Assembly: GCA_963580455.1 (NCBI GenBank)
Contig: OY756966.1
Location: 13,581,001 to 13,645,000, forward strand
From: Euonymus europaeus
Lineage: Eukaryota > Streptophyta > Magnoliopsida > Celastrales > Celastraceae
DNA length: 64,000 bases
Reading direction: 5' to 3'
Made by a program: the position numbers and the translations under genes. The notes beneath the pieces are model-generated. The model did no database searches, was not told the DNA's origin, and saw nothing but the letters and a program-made list of their open reading frames with translations. Below, piece after piece: positions 1 through 14,100 of the stretch. Within the stretch, counting starts at the first letter, position 1. Each line of letters begins with the position of its first letter.

Positions 1-2983
1 TACTCGTAAAATTTGACATAGAAGAACAATAAAAAGTTTATCCCGAGCAACTTTGATAGTCCGAAATTGCTCAACTCTCTCTATGGAGGAGCTTTTAACG
101 GTTTTGTCCATTTGTCATAGAAAGTTGGTTTTTTGGCATCGAAATAATGTAGGAAGCTGATACTCGTAAAATTTGACATGAAGAACAATAAAAAGTCTAT
201 CCCGAGCAACTTTGATAGTCCGAAGTTGCTCAACTCTCTCTATGGAGGATATTTTAACGGTTTTGTCTATTTGTCATAGAAAGTTGGTGTTTTGGCATCG
301 AAATAATATAGGAAGCTTATACTCGTAAAGTTTGACATAGAAGAACAATAAAAAGTCTATCCCGAGGAACTTTGATAGTCCAAAGTTGCTCAACTCTCTC
401 TATCGAGGAGCTTTTAACGGTTTTGTCCATTTGTCGTAGAAAGTTGGTGTTTTGGCATCGAAATAATGTAGGAAGCTTATACTCGAAAAATTTGATATAG
501 AAGAACAATTAAAAGTCTATCCCGAGCAACTTTGATAGTCCGAAGTTGCTCAACTATCTCTATGGAGGAGCCTTTAACGGTTTTGTCCATTTGTCATAGA
601 AAGTTGGTGTTTTGGGCATCGAAAAAATGTAGGAAGCTTATACTCGTAAAGTTTGACATAGAAGAACAATAAAAAGTCTATCCCAAACAACTTTGATAGT
701 CCGAAGTTGCTGAACTCTCTCTATGGAGGAGCTTTTAACGGTTTTGTCTATTTGTCATAGAAAGTTGGTGTTTTGGCATCGAAATAATGTAGGAAACTTA
801 TAATCATAAAATTTGACATAGCAGAACAATAAAAAGTCTAACCCGAGCAACTTTCACAGTCCGAAGTTGCTCAACTCTCTCTATGGAGGAGCTTTTAACG
901 GTTTTGTCCATTTGTCAAACAAAGTTGGTGTTTTGGCATCGAAATAATCTCTGAAACTTATACTCGTAAAATTTGACATATGAGAACAATAGAAATTGTA
1001 CACCGAACAACTTTCATGGTCCGAAGTTGCTCATCTCTCTCTATGGAAGAGCTTTTAACGGTTTTGTCCATTTGTCATAGAAAGTTGGTGTTTTGGCATC
1101 GAAATAATGTAAGAAGCTTATACACGTAAAATTTGACATAGAAGAACAATAAAAAGTCTATCCCGAGAAAGTTTGATAGTCCGAAGTTGCTCAACTCTCT
1201 CTATGGAGGAGCTTTTAACGGTTTTGTCTATTTGTCATAGAAAGTTGGTGTTTTGGCATCGAAATAATGTAGGAAGCTTATACTCATAAAATTTGACATA
1301 GAAGAACAATAAAAAGTCTATCCCGAGCAACTTTGAGAGTTCGAAGTTGCTCAACTCTCTCTATGGAGGAGCTTTTAACGGTTTTGTCTATTTGTCAAAG
1401 AAAGTTGGTGTTTTGGCATCGAAATAATGTAGGAAGCTTATACTCGTAAAATTTGACATAGAAGAACAATTAAAACTCTATCCCGAGCAACTTTGATAGT
1501 CCGAAGTTGCTCAACTCTCTCTATGGAGGAGCTTTTAACGGTTTTGTCCATTTGTCGTAGAAAGTTGGTGTTTTGGCATCGAAATAATGTAGGAAGCTTA
1601 TACTCGAAAAATTTGACATAGAAGAACAATTAAAAGTCTATCCCGAGCAACTTTGATAGTCCGAAGTTGCTCAACTCTCTTTATGGAGGAGCCTTTAACG
1701 GTTTTGTCCATTTGTCATAGAAAGTTGTTGTTTTGGCATCGAAATAATGTAGGAAGCTTAAACTCGTAAAATTTGACATAGAAGAACAATAAAAAGTCTA
1801 TCCCGAGCAACTTTCACAGTCCGAAGTTGCTCAACTCTCTCTATGGAGGAGCTTTTAACGGTTTTGTCCATTTGTCAAAGAAAGTTAGTTTTTTGGCATC
1901 GAAATAATGTAGGAAGCTTATACTCGAAAAATTTGACATAGAAGAAGAATTAAAAGTCTATCCCGAGCAACTTTCACTGTCCGAAGTTGCTCAACTCTCT
2001 CTAGGGAGGAGCCTTTAACGGTTTTGTCCATTTGCCATAAAAAGTTGGTGTTTTGGCATCGAAATAATGTAGGAAGCTTATACTCGAAAAATTTGACATA
2101 GAAGAACAATTAAAAGTCTATCCCGAGCAACTTTGATAGTCCGAAGTTGCTCAACTCTCTCTATGGAGGAGCTTTTAACGGTTTTGTCCATTTGTGATAG
2201 AAAGTTGGTTTTTTGGCATCGAAATAATGTAGGAAGCTTATACTCGTAAAATTTAACATAGAAGAACAATTAAAAGTCTATTCCGAGCAACTTTGATAGT
2301 CCGAAGTTGCTCAACTCTCTCTATGGAGGAGTTTTTAACAGTTTTGTCCATTTGTCATTGAAAGTTGGTGTTTTGGCATCGAAAAAATGTAGGAAGCTTA
2401 TATTCGTAAAGTTTGACATAGAAGAACAATAAAAAGTCTATCCCGAACAACTTTGATAGTCCGAACTTGCTCAACTCTCTCTATGGAGGAGCTTTTGACG
2501 GTTTTGTCTATTTGTCATAGAAAGTTGGTGTTTTGGCATCGAAATAATGTAGGAAGCTTATAATCATAAAATTTGACATAGCAGAACAATAAAAAGTCTA
2601 TCCCGAGCAACTTTCACAGTCCGAAGTTGCTCAACTCTCTCTATGGAGGAGCTTTTAACGGTTTTGTCCATTTGTCAAACAAAGTTAGTGTTTCGGCATC
2701 GAAATAATCTCTGAAGCTTACACTCGTAAAATTTGACATATGAGAACAATAGAAATTGTACACCGAGCAACTTTGATGGTCCGAAGTTGCTCAACTCTCT
2801 ATATGGAGGAGCTTTTAACGGTTTTGTCCATTTGTCATAGAAAGTTGGTGTTTTGGCATCGAAATAATGTAGGATGCTTATACTCGTAAAATTCGACATA
2901 GAAGAACAATTAAAAGTCTATTCCGAGCAACTTTGATGGTCCGAAATTGCTCAACTCTCTCTATGGAGTAGCTTTTAACGTTT
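1..2983 (+). repeat. left sub-array of A/B-type units with 11-unit echoes
   Basis: Mostly A-type units, with B-type units (TTGTACACC) near 1000 and 2760 and units bearing CATAGCAG near 800 and 2570. About 480-1120 is repeated at about 2240-2880, shifted 1760 bases (11 units): both hold a CGAAAAAATG unit, then a TAATCATAAA unit, then a B unit. Part of the pattern returns at 3180-3700. The unit start at 154 has lost its HindIII site (AAGCTGA). One-base indels seen: a missing base in GACATGAAG near 176 and an extra G in TTTGGGCATC near 612. Confidence 0.8.
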
Positions 2984-5900
2984 TTGTCTATTTGTCATAG
3001 AAAGTTGGTGTTTTGGACTCGAAATAATCTATGAAGCTTATACTCGTAAAATTTGACATAGAAGAACAATTAAAAGTCTATCCCGAGCAACTTTGATTGT
3101 CCGAAGTTGCTCAACTCTCTCTATGGAGGAGCTTTTAACGGTTTTGTCCATTTGTCATAGAAAGTTGGTGTTTTGGCATCGAAAAAATGTAGCAAGCTTA
3201 TACTCGTAAAGTTTGACATAGAAGAACAATAAAAAGTCTATCCCGAACAACTTTGATAGTCCGAAGTTGCTGAATTCTCTCTATGGAGGAGGTTTTAACG
3301 GTTTTGTCTATTTGTCATAGAAAGTTGGTGTTTTGGCATCAAAATATTGTAGGAAACTTATAATCATAAAATTTGACATAGCAGAACAATAAAAAGTCTA
3401 ACCCGAGCAACTTTCACAGTCCGAAGTTGCTCAACTCTCTCTATGGAGGAGCTTTTAACGGTTTTGTCCATTCGTCAAACAAAGTTGGTGTTTTCGCATC
3501 AAAATAATCTTTGAAGCTTATACTCGTAAAATTTGACATATGAGAACAATAGAAATTGTACACCGAGCAACTTTGATGGTCCGAAGTTGCTCAACTCCCT
3601 CTATGGAGGAGCTTTTAACGGTTTTGTCCATTTGTCATAGAAAGTTGGTGTTTTGGCATCGAAATAATGTAAGAAGCTTATACTCGTAAAATTTGACATA
3701 GAAAACAATAAAAAGTCTATCCCGAGCAACTTTGATAGTCCGAAGTTGCTCAACTCTCTCTATGGAGGAGGTTTTAACGGTTTTGTCTATTTGTCATACA
3801 AAGTTGGTGTTTTGGCATCGAAATAATGTAGAAAGCTTATACTCCTAAAATTTGACATAGAAGAACAATAAAAAGTCTATCCCGAGCAACTTTGATAGTC
3901 CGAAGTTGCTCAACTCTCTCTATGGAGGAGGTTTTAACGGTTTTGTCTATTTGTCATAGAAAGTTGGTGTTTTGGCATCGAAATAATGTAGGAAGCTTAT
4001 ACTCGTAAAATTTGACATAGAAGAACAATAAAAATTCTATCACGAGCAACTTTGATAGTCCGAAGTTGCTCAACTCTCTCTATGGAGGAGCTTTTAACGG
4101 TTTTGTCGATTTTTCATAGAAAGTTGGTGTTTTGGCATCGAAATAATGTAGGAAGCTTATACTCGTAAAATTTGACATTGAAGAACAATTAAAAGTTTAT
4201 CCCAAGCAACTTTGATAGTCCGAAGTTGCTCAACTCTCTCTATGGGGGAGCTTTTAACGGTTTTGTCCATTTGTCCTAGAAAGTTGGTTTTTTGGCATCC
4301 AAATAATATTGGATGCTTATACTCATAAAATTTGACATAGAAGAACAATAAAAATTGTACATCGAGCAACTTTCACAGTCCGAAGTTGCTCAACTCTCTC
4401 TATGGAGGAGCTTTTAACGGTTTTGTCCATTTGTCATAGAAAGTTGGTGTTTTGGCATCAAAATAATGTAGGAAGCTTATACTCGTAAAATTTTACATAG
4501 AAGAACAATAAAAACTCTATCCCGAGCAACTTTGATAGTCCGAAGTTGCTCAACTCTCTCTATGGAGGAGCTTTTAACGGTTTTGTCCATTTGTCATAGA
4601 AAGTTGGTTTTTTGGCATCGAAATAATGTAGGAAGCTTATACTCGTAAAATTTGACAAAGAAGAACAATTAAAAGTCTATTCCGAGCAACTTTGATAGTC
4701 CGAAGTTGCTCAAATCTTTCTATGGAGGAGCTTTTAACGGTTTTGTCCATTTGTCAAAGAAAGTTGGTGTTTTGGCATCGAAAAAACGTAGGAAGCTTAT
4801 ACTCGTAATGTTTGACATAGAAGAACAATAAAAAGTCTATCCCGAACAACTTTGATAGTCCGAAGTTGCTCAACTCTCTCTATGGAGGAGCTTTTAACTG
4901 TTTTGTCTATTTGTCATAGAAAGTTGGTGTTTTGGCATCGAAATAATGTAGGAAGCCTATAATCGTAAAATTTGACATTGCAGAACAATAAAAAGTCTAT
5001 CCCGAGCAACTTTCACAGTCCGAAGTTGCTCAACTCTCTCTATGGTGGAGTTTTTAACGGTTTTGCCCATTTGTCAAAGAAAGTTGGTGTTTTGGCATCG
5101 AAATAATCTCTGAAGCTTATACTCGTAAAATTTGACATATGAGAACAATAGAAATTGTACACCCAGCAACTTTGATGGTCCGAAGTTGCTGAACTCTCTC
5201 TATGGAGGAGCTTTTAACGGTTTTGCCCATTTGTCAAAGAAAGTTGGTGTTTTGGCATCGAAATAATCTCTGAAGCTTATACTAGTAAAATTTGACATAT
5301 GAGAACAATAGAAATTGTACACCGAGCAACTTTGATGGTCCGAAGTTGCTGAACTCTCTCTATGGAGGAGCTTTTAACGGTTTTGTCCATTTGTCATAGA
5401 AAGTTGGTGTTTTGGCATCGAAATAATGTAAGAAGCTTATACTCATAAAATTTGACATATAAGAACAATAGAAATTGTACACCGAGCAACTTTGATGGTC
5501 CGAAGTTGCTCAACTTTCTCTATGGAGGAGCTTTTAACGGTTTTGTCCATTTGTCATAGAAAGTTGGTGTTTTCGCATCGAAATAATGTAGGAAGCTCAT
5601 ACTCGTAAAATTTGACATAGAAGAACAATAAAAAGTCTATCCCAATCAACTTTGATAGTTCGAAGTTGCTCAACTCTCTCTATGGAGGAGGTTTTAACGG
5701 TTTTGTCTATTTGTCATAGAAAGTTGGTGTTTTGGCATCGAAATAATGTAGGAAGCTTATACTCGTAAAATTTGACATAGAAGAACAATAAAAATTCTAT
5801 CCCGAACAACTTTGATAGTCCGAAGTTGCTCAACTCTCTGTATGGAGGAACTTTTAACTGTTTTGTCTATTTGTCATAGAAAGTTGGTGTTTTGGCATCG

Positions 5901-6662
5901 AAATAATGTAGGAAGCTTATAATCGTAAAATTTGACATAGCAGAACAATAAAAAGTCTATCCCGAGCAACTTTCACAGTCCGAAGTTGCTCAACTCTCTC
6001 TATGGAGGAGTTTTTAACGGTTTTGCCCATTTGTCAAAGAAAGTTGGTGTTTTGGCATCGAAATAATCTCTGAAGCTTATACTCGTAAAATTTGACATAT
6101 GAGAACAATAGAAATTGTACACCGAGCAACTTTGATGGTCCGAAGTTGCTGAACTCTCTCTATGGAGGAGCTTTTAACGGTTTTGTCCATTTGTCATAGA
6201 AAGTTGGTGTTTTGGCATCGAAATAATGTAAGAAGCTTATACTCATAAAATTTGACATATAAGAACAATAGAAATTGTACACCGAGCAACTTTGATGGTC
6301 CGAAGTTGCTCAACTTTCTCTATGGAGGAGCTTTTAACGGTTTTGTCCATTTGTCATAGAAAGTTGGTGTTTTCGCATCGAAATAATGTAGGAAGCTTAT
6401 ACTCGTAAAATTTGACATAGAAGAACAATAAAAAGTCTATCCCGAGCAACTTTGATAGTCCGAAGTTGCTCAACTCTCTCTATGGAGGAGCTTTTAACGG
6501 TTTTGTCAATTTGTCATAGAAAGTTGGTGTTTTGGCATCGAAAAAATGTAGGAAGCTTATACTCGCAAAGTTTGACATAGAAGAACAATAAAAAGTCTAT
6601 CCCGAACAACTTTGATAGTCCGAAGTTGCCCAACTCTCTCTATGGAGGAGCTTTTAACGGTT
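2984..6662 (+). repeat. higher-order repeat, copy A (3679 bp, 23 units)
   Basis: Starts near the unusual TTTTGGACTC unit (3011). That unit and everything to about 5839 recur exactly 3679 bases downstream. The length is 23 x 160 minus one; the lost base is in the shared GAAAACAATA at about 3702. Internal landmarks are TTCGTCAAAC (3471), GTCGATTTTTCATAG (about 4105), a CCAAATAATATTGGATG unit (about 4299), GTAATGTTTGAC (about 4805) and three B-type units at 5120-5500. Differences from copy B are few up to 5839, so the duplication is recent. The last 0.8 kb, including CTCTCTGTATGG at about 5836, is missing from copy B but present in copy C. Confidence 0.88.
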
Positions 6663-9518
6663 TTGTCTATTTGTCATAGAAAGTTGGTGTTTTGGACTCG
6701 AAATAATCTATGAAGCTTATACTCGTAAAATTTGACATAGAAGAACAATTAAAAGTCTATCCCGAGCAACTTTGATTGTCCGAAGTTGCTCAACTCTCTC
6801 TATGGAGGAGCTTTTAACGGTTTTGTCCATTTGTCATAGAAAGTTGGTGTTTTGGCATCGAAAAAATGTAGCAAGCTTATACTCGTAAAGTTTGACATAG
6901 AAGAACAATAAAAAGTCTATCCCGAACAACTTTGATAGTCCGAAGTTGCTGAATTCTCTCTATGGAGGAGGTTTTAACGGTTTTGTCTATTTGTCATAGA
7001 AAGTTGGTGTTTTGGCATCAAAATATTGTAGGAAACTTATAATCATAAAATTTGACATAGCAGAACAATAAAAAGTCTAACCCGAGCAACTTTCACAGTC
7101 CGAAGTTGCTCAACTCTCTCTATGGAGGAGCTTTTAACGGTTTTGTCCATTCGTCAAACAAAGTTGGTGTTTTCGCATCAAAATAATCTTTGAAGCTTAT
7201 ACTCGTAAAATTTGACATATGAGAACAATAGAAATTGTACACCGAGCAACTTTGATGGTCCGAAGTTGCTCAACTCCCTCTATGGAGGAGCTTTTAACGG
7301 TTTTGTCCATTTGTCATAGAAAGTTGGTGTTTTGGCATCGAAATAATGTAAGAAGCTTATACTCGTAAAATTTGACATAGAAAACAATAAAAAGTCTATC
7401 CCGAGCAACTTTGATAGTCCGAAGTTGCTCAACTCTCTCTATGGAGGAGGTTTTAACGGTTTTGTCTATTTGTCATACAAAGTTGGTGTTTTGGCATCGA
7501 AATAATGTAGAAAGCTTATACTCCTAAAATTTGACATAGAAGAACAATAAAAAGTCTATCCCGAGCAACTTTGATAGTCCGAAGTTGCTCAACTCTCTCT
7601 ATGGAGGAGGTTTTAACGGTTTTGTCTATTTGTCATAGAAAGTTGGTGTTTTGGCATCGAAATAATGTAGGAAGCTTATACTCGTAAAATTTGACATAGA
7701 AGAACAATAAAAATTCTATCACGAGCAACTTTGATAGTCCGAAGTTGCTCAACTCTCTCTATGGAGGAGCTTTTAACGGTTTTGTCGATTTTTCATAGAA
7801 AGTTGGTGTTTTGGCATCGAAATAATGTAGGAAGCTTATACTCGTAAAATTTGACATTGAAGAACAATTAAAAGTTTATCCCAAGCAACTTTGATAGTCC
7901 GAAGTTGCTCAACTCTCTCTATGGGGGAGCTTTTAACGGTTTTGTCCATTTGTCCTAGAAAGTTGGTTTTTTGGCATCCAAATAATATTGGATGCTTATA
8001 CTCATAAAATTTGACATAGAAGAACAATAAAAATTGTACATCGAGCAACTTTCACAGTCCGAAGTTGCTCAACTCTCTCTATGGAGGAGCTTTTAACGGT
8101 TTTGTCCATTTGTCATAGAAAGTTGGTGTTTTGGCATCAAAATAATGTAGGAAGCTTATACTCGTAAAATTTTACATAGAAGAACAATAAAAACTCTATC
8201 CCGAGCAACTTTGATAGTCCGAAGTTGCTCAACTCTCTCTATGGAGGAGCTTTTAACGGTTTTGTCCATTTGTCATAGAAAGTTGGTTTTTTGGCATCGA
8301 AATAATGTAGGAAGCTTATACTCGTAAAATTTGACAAAGAAGAACAATTAAAAGTCTATTCCGAGCAACTTTGATAGTCCGAAGTTGCTCAAATCTTTCT
8401 ATGGAGGAGCTTTTAACGGTTTTGTCCATTTGTCAAAGAAAGTTGGTGTTTTGGCATCGAAAAAACGTAGGAAGCTTATACTCGTAATGTTTGACATAGA
8501 AGAACAATAAAAAGTCTATCCCGAACAACTTTGATAGTCCGAAGTTGCTCAACTCTCTCTATGGAGGAGCTTTTAACTGTTTTGTCTATTTGTCATAGAA
8601 AGTTGGTGTTTTGGCATCGAAATAATGTAGGAAGCCTATAATCGTAAAATTTGACATTGCAGAACAATAAAAAGTCTATCCCGAGCAACTTTCACAGTCC
8701 GAAGTTGCTCAACTCTCTCTATGGTGGAGTTTTTAACGGTTTTGCCCATTTGTCAAAGAAAGTTGGTGTTTTGGCATCGAAATAATCTCTGAAGCTTATA
8801 CTCGTAAAATTTGACATATGAGAACAATAGAAATTGTACACCCAGCAACTTTGATGGTCCGAAGTTGCTGAACTCTCTCTATGGAGGAGCTTTTAACGGT
8901 TTTGCCCATTTGTCAAAGAAAGTTGGTGTTTTGGCATCGAAATAATCTCTGAAGCTTATACTAGTAAAATTTGACATATGAGAACAATAGAAATTGTACA
9001 CCGAGCAACTTTGATGGTCCGAAGTTGCTGAACTCTCTCTATGGAGGAGCTTTTAACGGTTTTGTCCATTTGTCATAGAAAGTTGGTGTTTTGGCATCGA
9101 AATAATGTAAGAAGCTTATACTCATAAAATTTGACATATAAGAACAATAGAAATTGTACACCGAGCAACTTTGATGGTCCGAAGTTGCTCAACTTTCTCT
9201 ATGGAGGAGCTTTTAACGGTTTTGTCCATTTGTCATAGAAAGTTGGTGTTTTCGCATCGAAATAATGTAGGAAGCTCATACTCGTAAAATTTGACATAGA
9301 AGAACAATAAAAAGTCTATCCCGATCAACTTTGATAGTCCGAAGTTGCTCAACTCTCTCTATGGAGGAGGTTTTAACGGTTTTGTCTATTTGTCATAGAA
9401 AGTTGGTGTTTTGGCATCGAAATAATGTAGGAAGCTTATACTCGTAAAATTTGACATAGAAGAACAATAAAAATTCTATCCCGAACAACTTTGATAGTCC
9501 GAAGTTGCTCAACTCTCT
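6663..9518 (+). repeat. higher-order repeat, copy B (tandem to copy A, truncated)
   Basis: Matches copy A at a constant offset of 3679, from the TTTTGGACTC unit (6690) to about 9518. It shares the one-base deletion GAAAACAATA (about 7381) and the unusual CCAAATAATATTGG unit. Small differences exist, such as CCGATCAACTTTGATAGTCC near 9320, where copies A and C have CCAATCAAC and AGTTCG. At about 9519 the match to copy A stops and the sequence jumps to material like its own positions about 7760 onward. It therefore lacks the final five or so units of copy A. Confidence 0.85.
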
Positions 9519-11149
9519 CTATGGAGGAGCTTTTAACGGTTTTGTCGATTTTTCATAGAAAGTTGGTGTTTTGGCATCGAAATAATGTAGAAAGCTTATA
9601 CTCGTAAAATTTGACATTGAAGAACAATTAAAAGTTTATCCCAAGCAACTTTGATAGTCCGAAGTTGCTCAACTCTCTCTATGGGGGAGCTTTTAACGGT
9701 TTTGTCCATTTGTCATAGAAAGTTGGTTTTTTGGCATCCAAATAATATTGGATGCTTATACTCATAAAATTTGACATAGAAGAACAATAAAAATTGTACA
9801 TCGAGCAACTTTCACAGTCCGAAGTTGCTCAACTCTCTCTATGGAGGAGCTTTTAACGGTTTTGTCCATTTGTCATAGAAAGTTGGTGTTTTGGCATCAA
9901 AATAATGTAGGAAGCTTATACTCGTAAAATTTTACATAGAAGAACAATAAAAACTCTATCCCGAGCAACTTTGATAGTCCGAAGTTGCCAAACTCTCTCT
10001 ATGGAGGAGCTTTTAACGGTTTTGTCCATTTGTCATAGAAAGTTGGTTTTTTGGCATCGAAATAATGTAGGAAGCTTATACTCGTAAAATTTGACAAAGA
10101 AGAACAATTAAAAGTCTATTCCGAGCAACTTTGATAGTCCGAAGTTGCTCAACTCTCTCTATGGAGGAGTTTTTAACGGTTTTGCCCATTTGTCAAAGAA
10201 AGTTGGTGTTTTGGCATCGAAATAATCTCTGAAGCTTATACTCGTAAAATTTGACATATGAGAACAATAGAAATTGTACACCGAGCAACTTTGATGGTCC
10301 GAAGTTGCTGAACTCTCTCTATGGAGGAGCTTTTAACGGTTTTGTCCATTTGTCATAGAAAGTTGGTGTTTTGGCATCGAAATAATGTAAGAAGCTTATA
10401 CTCATAAAATTTGACATATAAGAACAATAGAAATTGTACACCGAGCAACTTTGATGGTCCGAAGTTGCTCAACTTTCTCTATGGAGGAGCTTTTAACGGT
10501 TTTGTCCATTTGTCATAGAAAGTTGGTGTTTTCGCATCGAAATAATGTAGGAAGCTTATACTCGAAAAATTTGACATAGAAGAACAATTAAAAGTCTATC
10601 CCGAGCAACTTTGATAGTCCGAAGTTGCTCAACTCTCTCTATGGAGGAGCTTTTAACGGTTTTGTCCATTTGTGATAGAAAGTTGGTTTTTTGGCATCGA
10701 AATAATGTAGGAAGCTTATACTAGTAAAATTTAACATAGAAGAACAATTAAAAGTCTATTCCGAGCAACTTTGATAGTCCGAAGTTGCTCAACTCTCTCT
10801 ATGGAGGAGTTTTTAACAGTTTTGTCCATTTGTCATTGAAAGTTGGTGTTTTGGCATCGAAAAAATGTAGGAAGCTTATATTCGTAAAGTTTGACATAGA
10901 AGAACAATAAAAAGTCTATATCGAACAACTTTGATAGTCCGAACTTGCTCAACTCTCTCTATGGAGGAGCTTTTGACGGTTTTGTCTATTTGTCATAGAA
11001 AGTTGGTGTTTTGGCATCGAAATAATGTAGGAAGCTTATAATCATAAAATTTGACATAGCAGAACAATAAAAAGTCTATCCCGAGCAACTTTCACAGTCC
11101 GAAGTTGCTCAACTCTCTCTATGGAGGAGCTTTTAACGGTTTTGTCCAT
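9519..11149 (+). repeat. composite patch joined from three upstream blocks
   Basis: Three pieces can be traced by shared variants. About 9519-10152 repeats about 7760-8392 (offset 1760, 11 units; TTTGTCGATTTTTCATAG at 7781 and 9541). About 10153-10560 repeats about 5994-6400 (offset 4159; GGAGTTTTTAACGG then GCCCATTTG, followed by two B units). About 10561-11149 repeats about 2083-2670 (offset 8478; CTCGAAAAATT, then TTTGTGATAG, then TTCGTAAAG). Each switch occurs in sequence common to both sources, as expected for exchange between in-register units. Confidence 0.75.
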
Positions 11150-14100
11150 TCGTCAAACAAAGTTGGTGTTTTGGCATCAAAATAATCTTTGAAGCTTATA
11201 CTCGTAAAATTTGACATATGAGAACAATAGAAATTGTACACCGAGCAACTTTGATGGTCCGAAGTTGCTCAACTCCCTCTATGGAGGAGCTTTTAACGGT
11301 TTTGTCCATTTGTCATAGAAAGTTGGTGTTTTGGCATCGAAATAATGTAAGAAGCTTATACTCGTAAAATTTGACATAGAAGAACAATAAAAAGTCTATC
11401 CCGAGCAACTTTGATAGTCCGAAGTTGCTCAACTCTCTCTATGGAGGAGGTTTTAACGGTTTTGTCTATTTGTCATACAAAGTTGGTGTTTTGGCATCGA
11501 AATAATGTAGAAAGCTTATACTCCTAAAATTTGACATAGAAGAACAATAAAAAGTCTATCCCGAGCAACTTTGATAGTCCGAAGTTGCTCAACTCTCTCT
11601 ATGGAGGAGGTTTTAACGGTTTTGTCTATTTGTCATAGAAAGTTGGTGTTTTGGCATCGAAATAATGTAGGAAGCTTATACTCGTAAAATTTGACATAGA
11701 AGAACAATAAAAATTCTATCCCGAGCAACTTTGATAGTCCGAAGTTGCTCAACTCTCTCTATGGAGGAGCTTTTAACGGTTTTGTCGATTTTTCATAGAA
11801 AGTTGGTGTTTTGGCATCGAAATAATGTAGGAAGCTTATACTCGTAAAATTTGACATTGAAGAACAATTAAAAGTTTATCCCAAGCAACTTTGATAGTCC
11901 GAAGTTGCTCAACTCTCTCTATGGGGGAGCTTTTAACGGTTTTGTCCATTTGTCCTAGAAAGTTGGTTTTTTGGCATCCAAATAATATTGGATGCTTATA
12001 CTCATAAAATTTGACATAGAAGAACAATAAAAATTGTACATCGAGCAACTTTCACAGTCCGAAGTTGCTCAACTCTCTCTATGGAGGAGCTTTTAACGGT
12101 TTTGTCCATTTGTCATAGAAAGTTGGTGTTTTGGCATCAAAATAATGTAGGAAGCTTATACTCGTAAAATTTTACATAGAAGAACAATAAAAACTCTATC
12201 CCGAGCAACTTTGATAGTCCGAAGTTGCTCAACTCTCTCTATGGAGGAGCTTTTAACGGTTTTGTCCATTTGTCATAGAAAGTTGGTTTTTTGGCATCGA
12301 AATAATGTAGGAAGCTTATACTCGTAAAATTTGACAAAGAAGAACAATTAAAAGTCTATTCCGAGCAACTTTGATAGTCCGAAGTTGCTCAAATCTTTCT
12401 ATGGAGGAGCTTTTAACGGTTTTGTCCATTTGTCAAAGAAAGTTGGTGTTTTGGCATCGAAAAAACGTAGGAAGCTTATACTCGTAATGTTTGACATAGA
12501 AGAACAATAAAAAGTCTATCCCGAACAACTTTGATAGTCCGAAGTTGCTCAACTCTCTCTATGGAGGAGCTTTTAACTGTTTTGTCTATTTGTCATAGAA
12601 AGTTAGTGTTTTGGCATCGAAATAATGTAGGAAGCCTATAATCGTAAAATTTGACATAGCAGAACAATAAAAAGTCTATCCCGAGCAACTTTCACAGTCC
12701 GAAGTTGCTCAACTCTCTCTATGGTGGAGTTTTTAACGGTTTTGCCCATTTGTCAAAGAAAGTTGGTGTTTTGGCATCGAAATAATCTCTGAAGCTTATA
12801 CTCGTAAAATTTGACATATGAGAACAATAGAAATTGTACACCCAGCAACTTTGATGGTCCGAAGTTGCTGAACTCTCTCTATGGAGGAGCTTTTAACGGT
12901 TTTGCCCATTTGTCAAAGAAAGTTGGTGTTTTGGCATCGAAATAATCTCTGAAGCTTATACTAGTAAAATTTGACATATGAGAACAATAGAAATTGTACA
13001 CCGAGCAACTTTGATGGTCCGAAGTTGCTGAACTCTCTCTATGGAGGAGCTTTTAACGGTTTTGTCCATTTGTCATAGAAAGTTGGTGTTTTGGCATCGA
13101 AATAATGTAAGAAGCTTATACTCATAAAATTTGACATATAAGAACAATAGAAATTGTACACCGAGCAACTTTGATGGTCCGAAGTTGCTCAACTTTCTCT
13201 ATGGAGGAGCTTTTAACGGTTTTGTCCATTTGTCATAGAAAGTTGGTGTTTTCGCATCGAAATAATGTAGGAAGCTCATACTCGTAAAATTTGACATAGA
13301 AGAACAATAAAAAGTCTATCCCAATCAACTTTGATAGTTCGAAGTTGCTCAACTCTCTCTATGGAGGAGGTTTTAACGGTTTTGTCTATTTGTCATAGAA
13401 AGTTGGTGTTTTGGCATCGAAATAATGTAGGAAGCTTATACTCGTAAAATTTGACATAGAAGAACAATAAAAATTCTATCCCGAACAACTTTGATAGTCC
13501 GAAGTTGCTCAACTCTCTGTATGGAGGAACTTTTAACTGTTTTGTCTATTTGTCATAGAAAGTTGGTGTTTTGGCATCGAAATAATGTAGGAAGCTTATA
13601 ATCGTAAAATTTGACATAGCAGAACAATAAAAAGTCTATCCCGAGCAACTTTCACAGTCCGAAGTTGCTCAACTCTCTCTATGGAGGAGTTTTTAACGGT
13701 TTTGCCCATTTGTCAAAGAAAGTTGGTGTTTTGGCATCGAAATAATCTCTGAAGCTTATACTCGTAAAATTTGACATATGAGAACAATAGAAATTGTACA
13801 CCGAGCAACTTTGATGGTCCGAAGTTGCTGAACTCTCTCTATGGAGGAGCTTTTAACGGTTTTGTCCATTTGTCATAGAAAGTTGGTGTTTTGGCATCGA
13901 AATAATGTAAGAAGCTTATACTCATAAAATTTGACATATAAGAACAATAGAAATTGTACACCGAGCAACTTTGATGGTCCGAAGTTGCTCAACTTTCTCT
14001 ATGGAGGAGCTTTTAACGGTTTTGTCCATTTGTCATAGAAAGTTGGTGTTTTCGCATCGAAATAATGTAGGAAGCTTATACTCGTAAAATTTGACATAGA

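Noticed and set aside
317..508. Open reading frames of about 63-90 codons on the minus strand, repeated at many places (for example 317-508, 1438-1629, 26232-26504, 47667-47933)
   Set aside because: They are translations of the satellite. The 160-bp unit is not a multiple of three, so a frame walks through all three phases and the same peptide strings recur. They exist only where a variant removes one of the regular stops. No ribosome-binding or promoter context and no known domain is visible.
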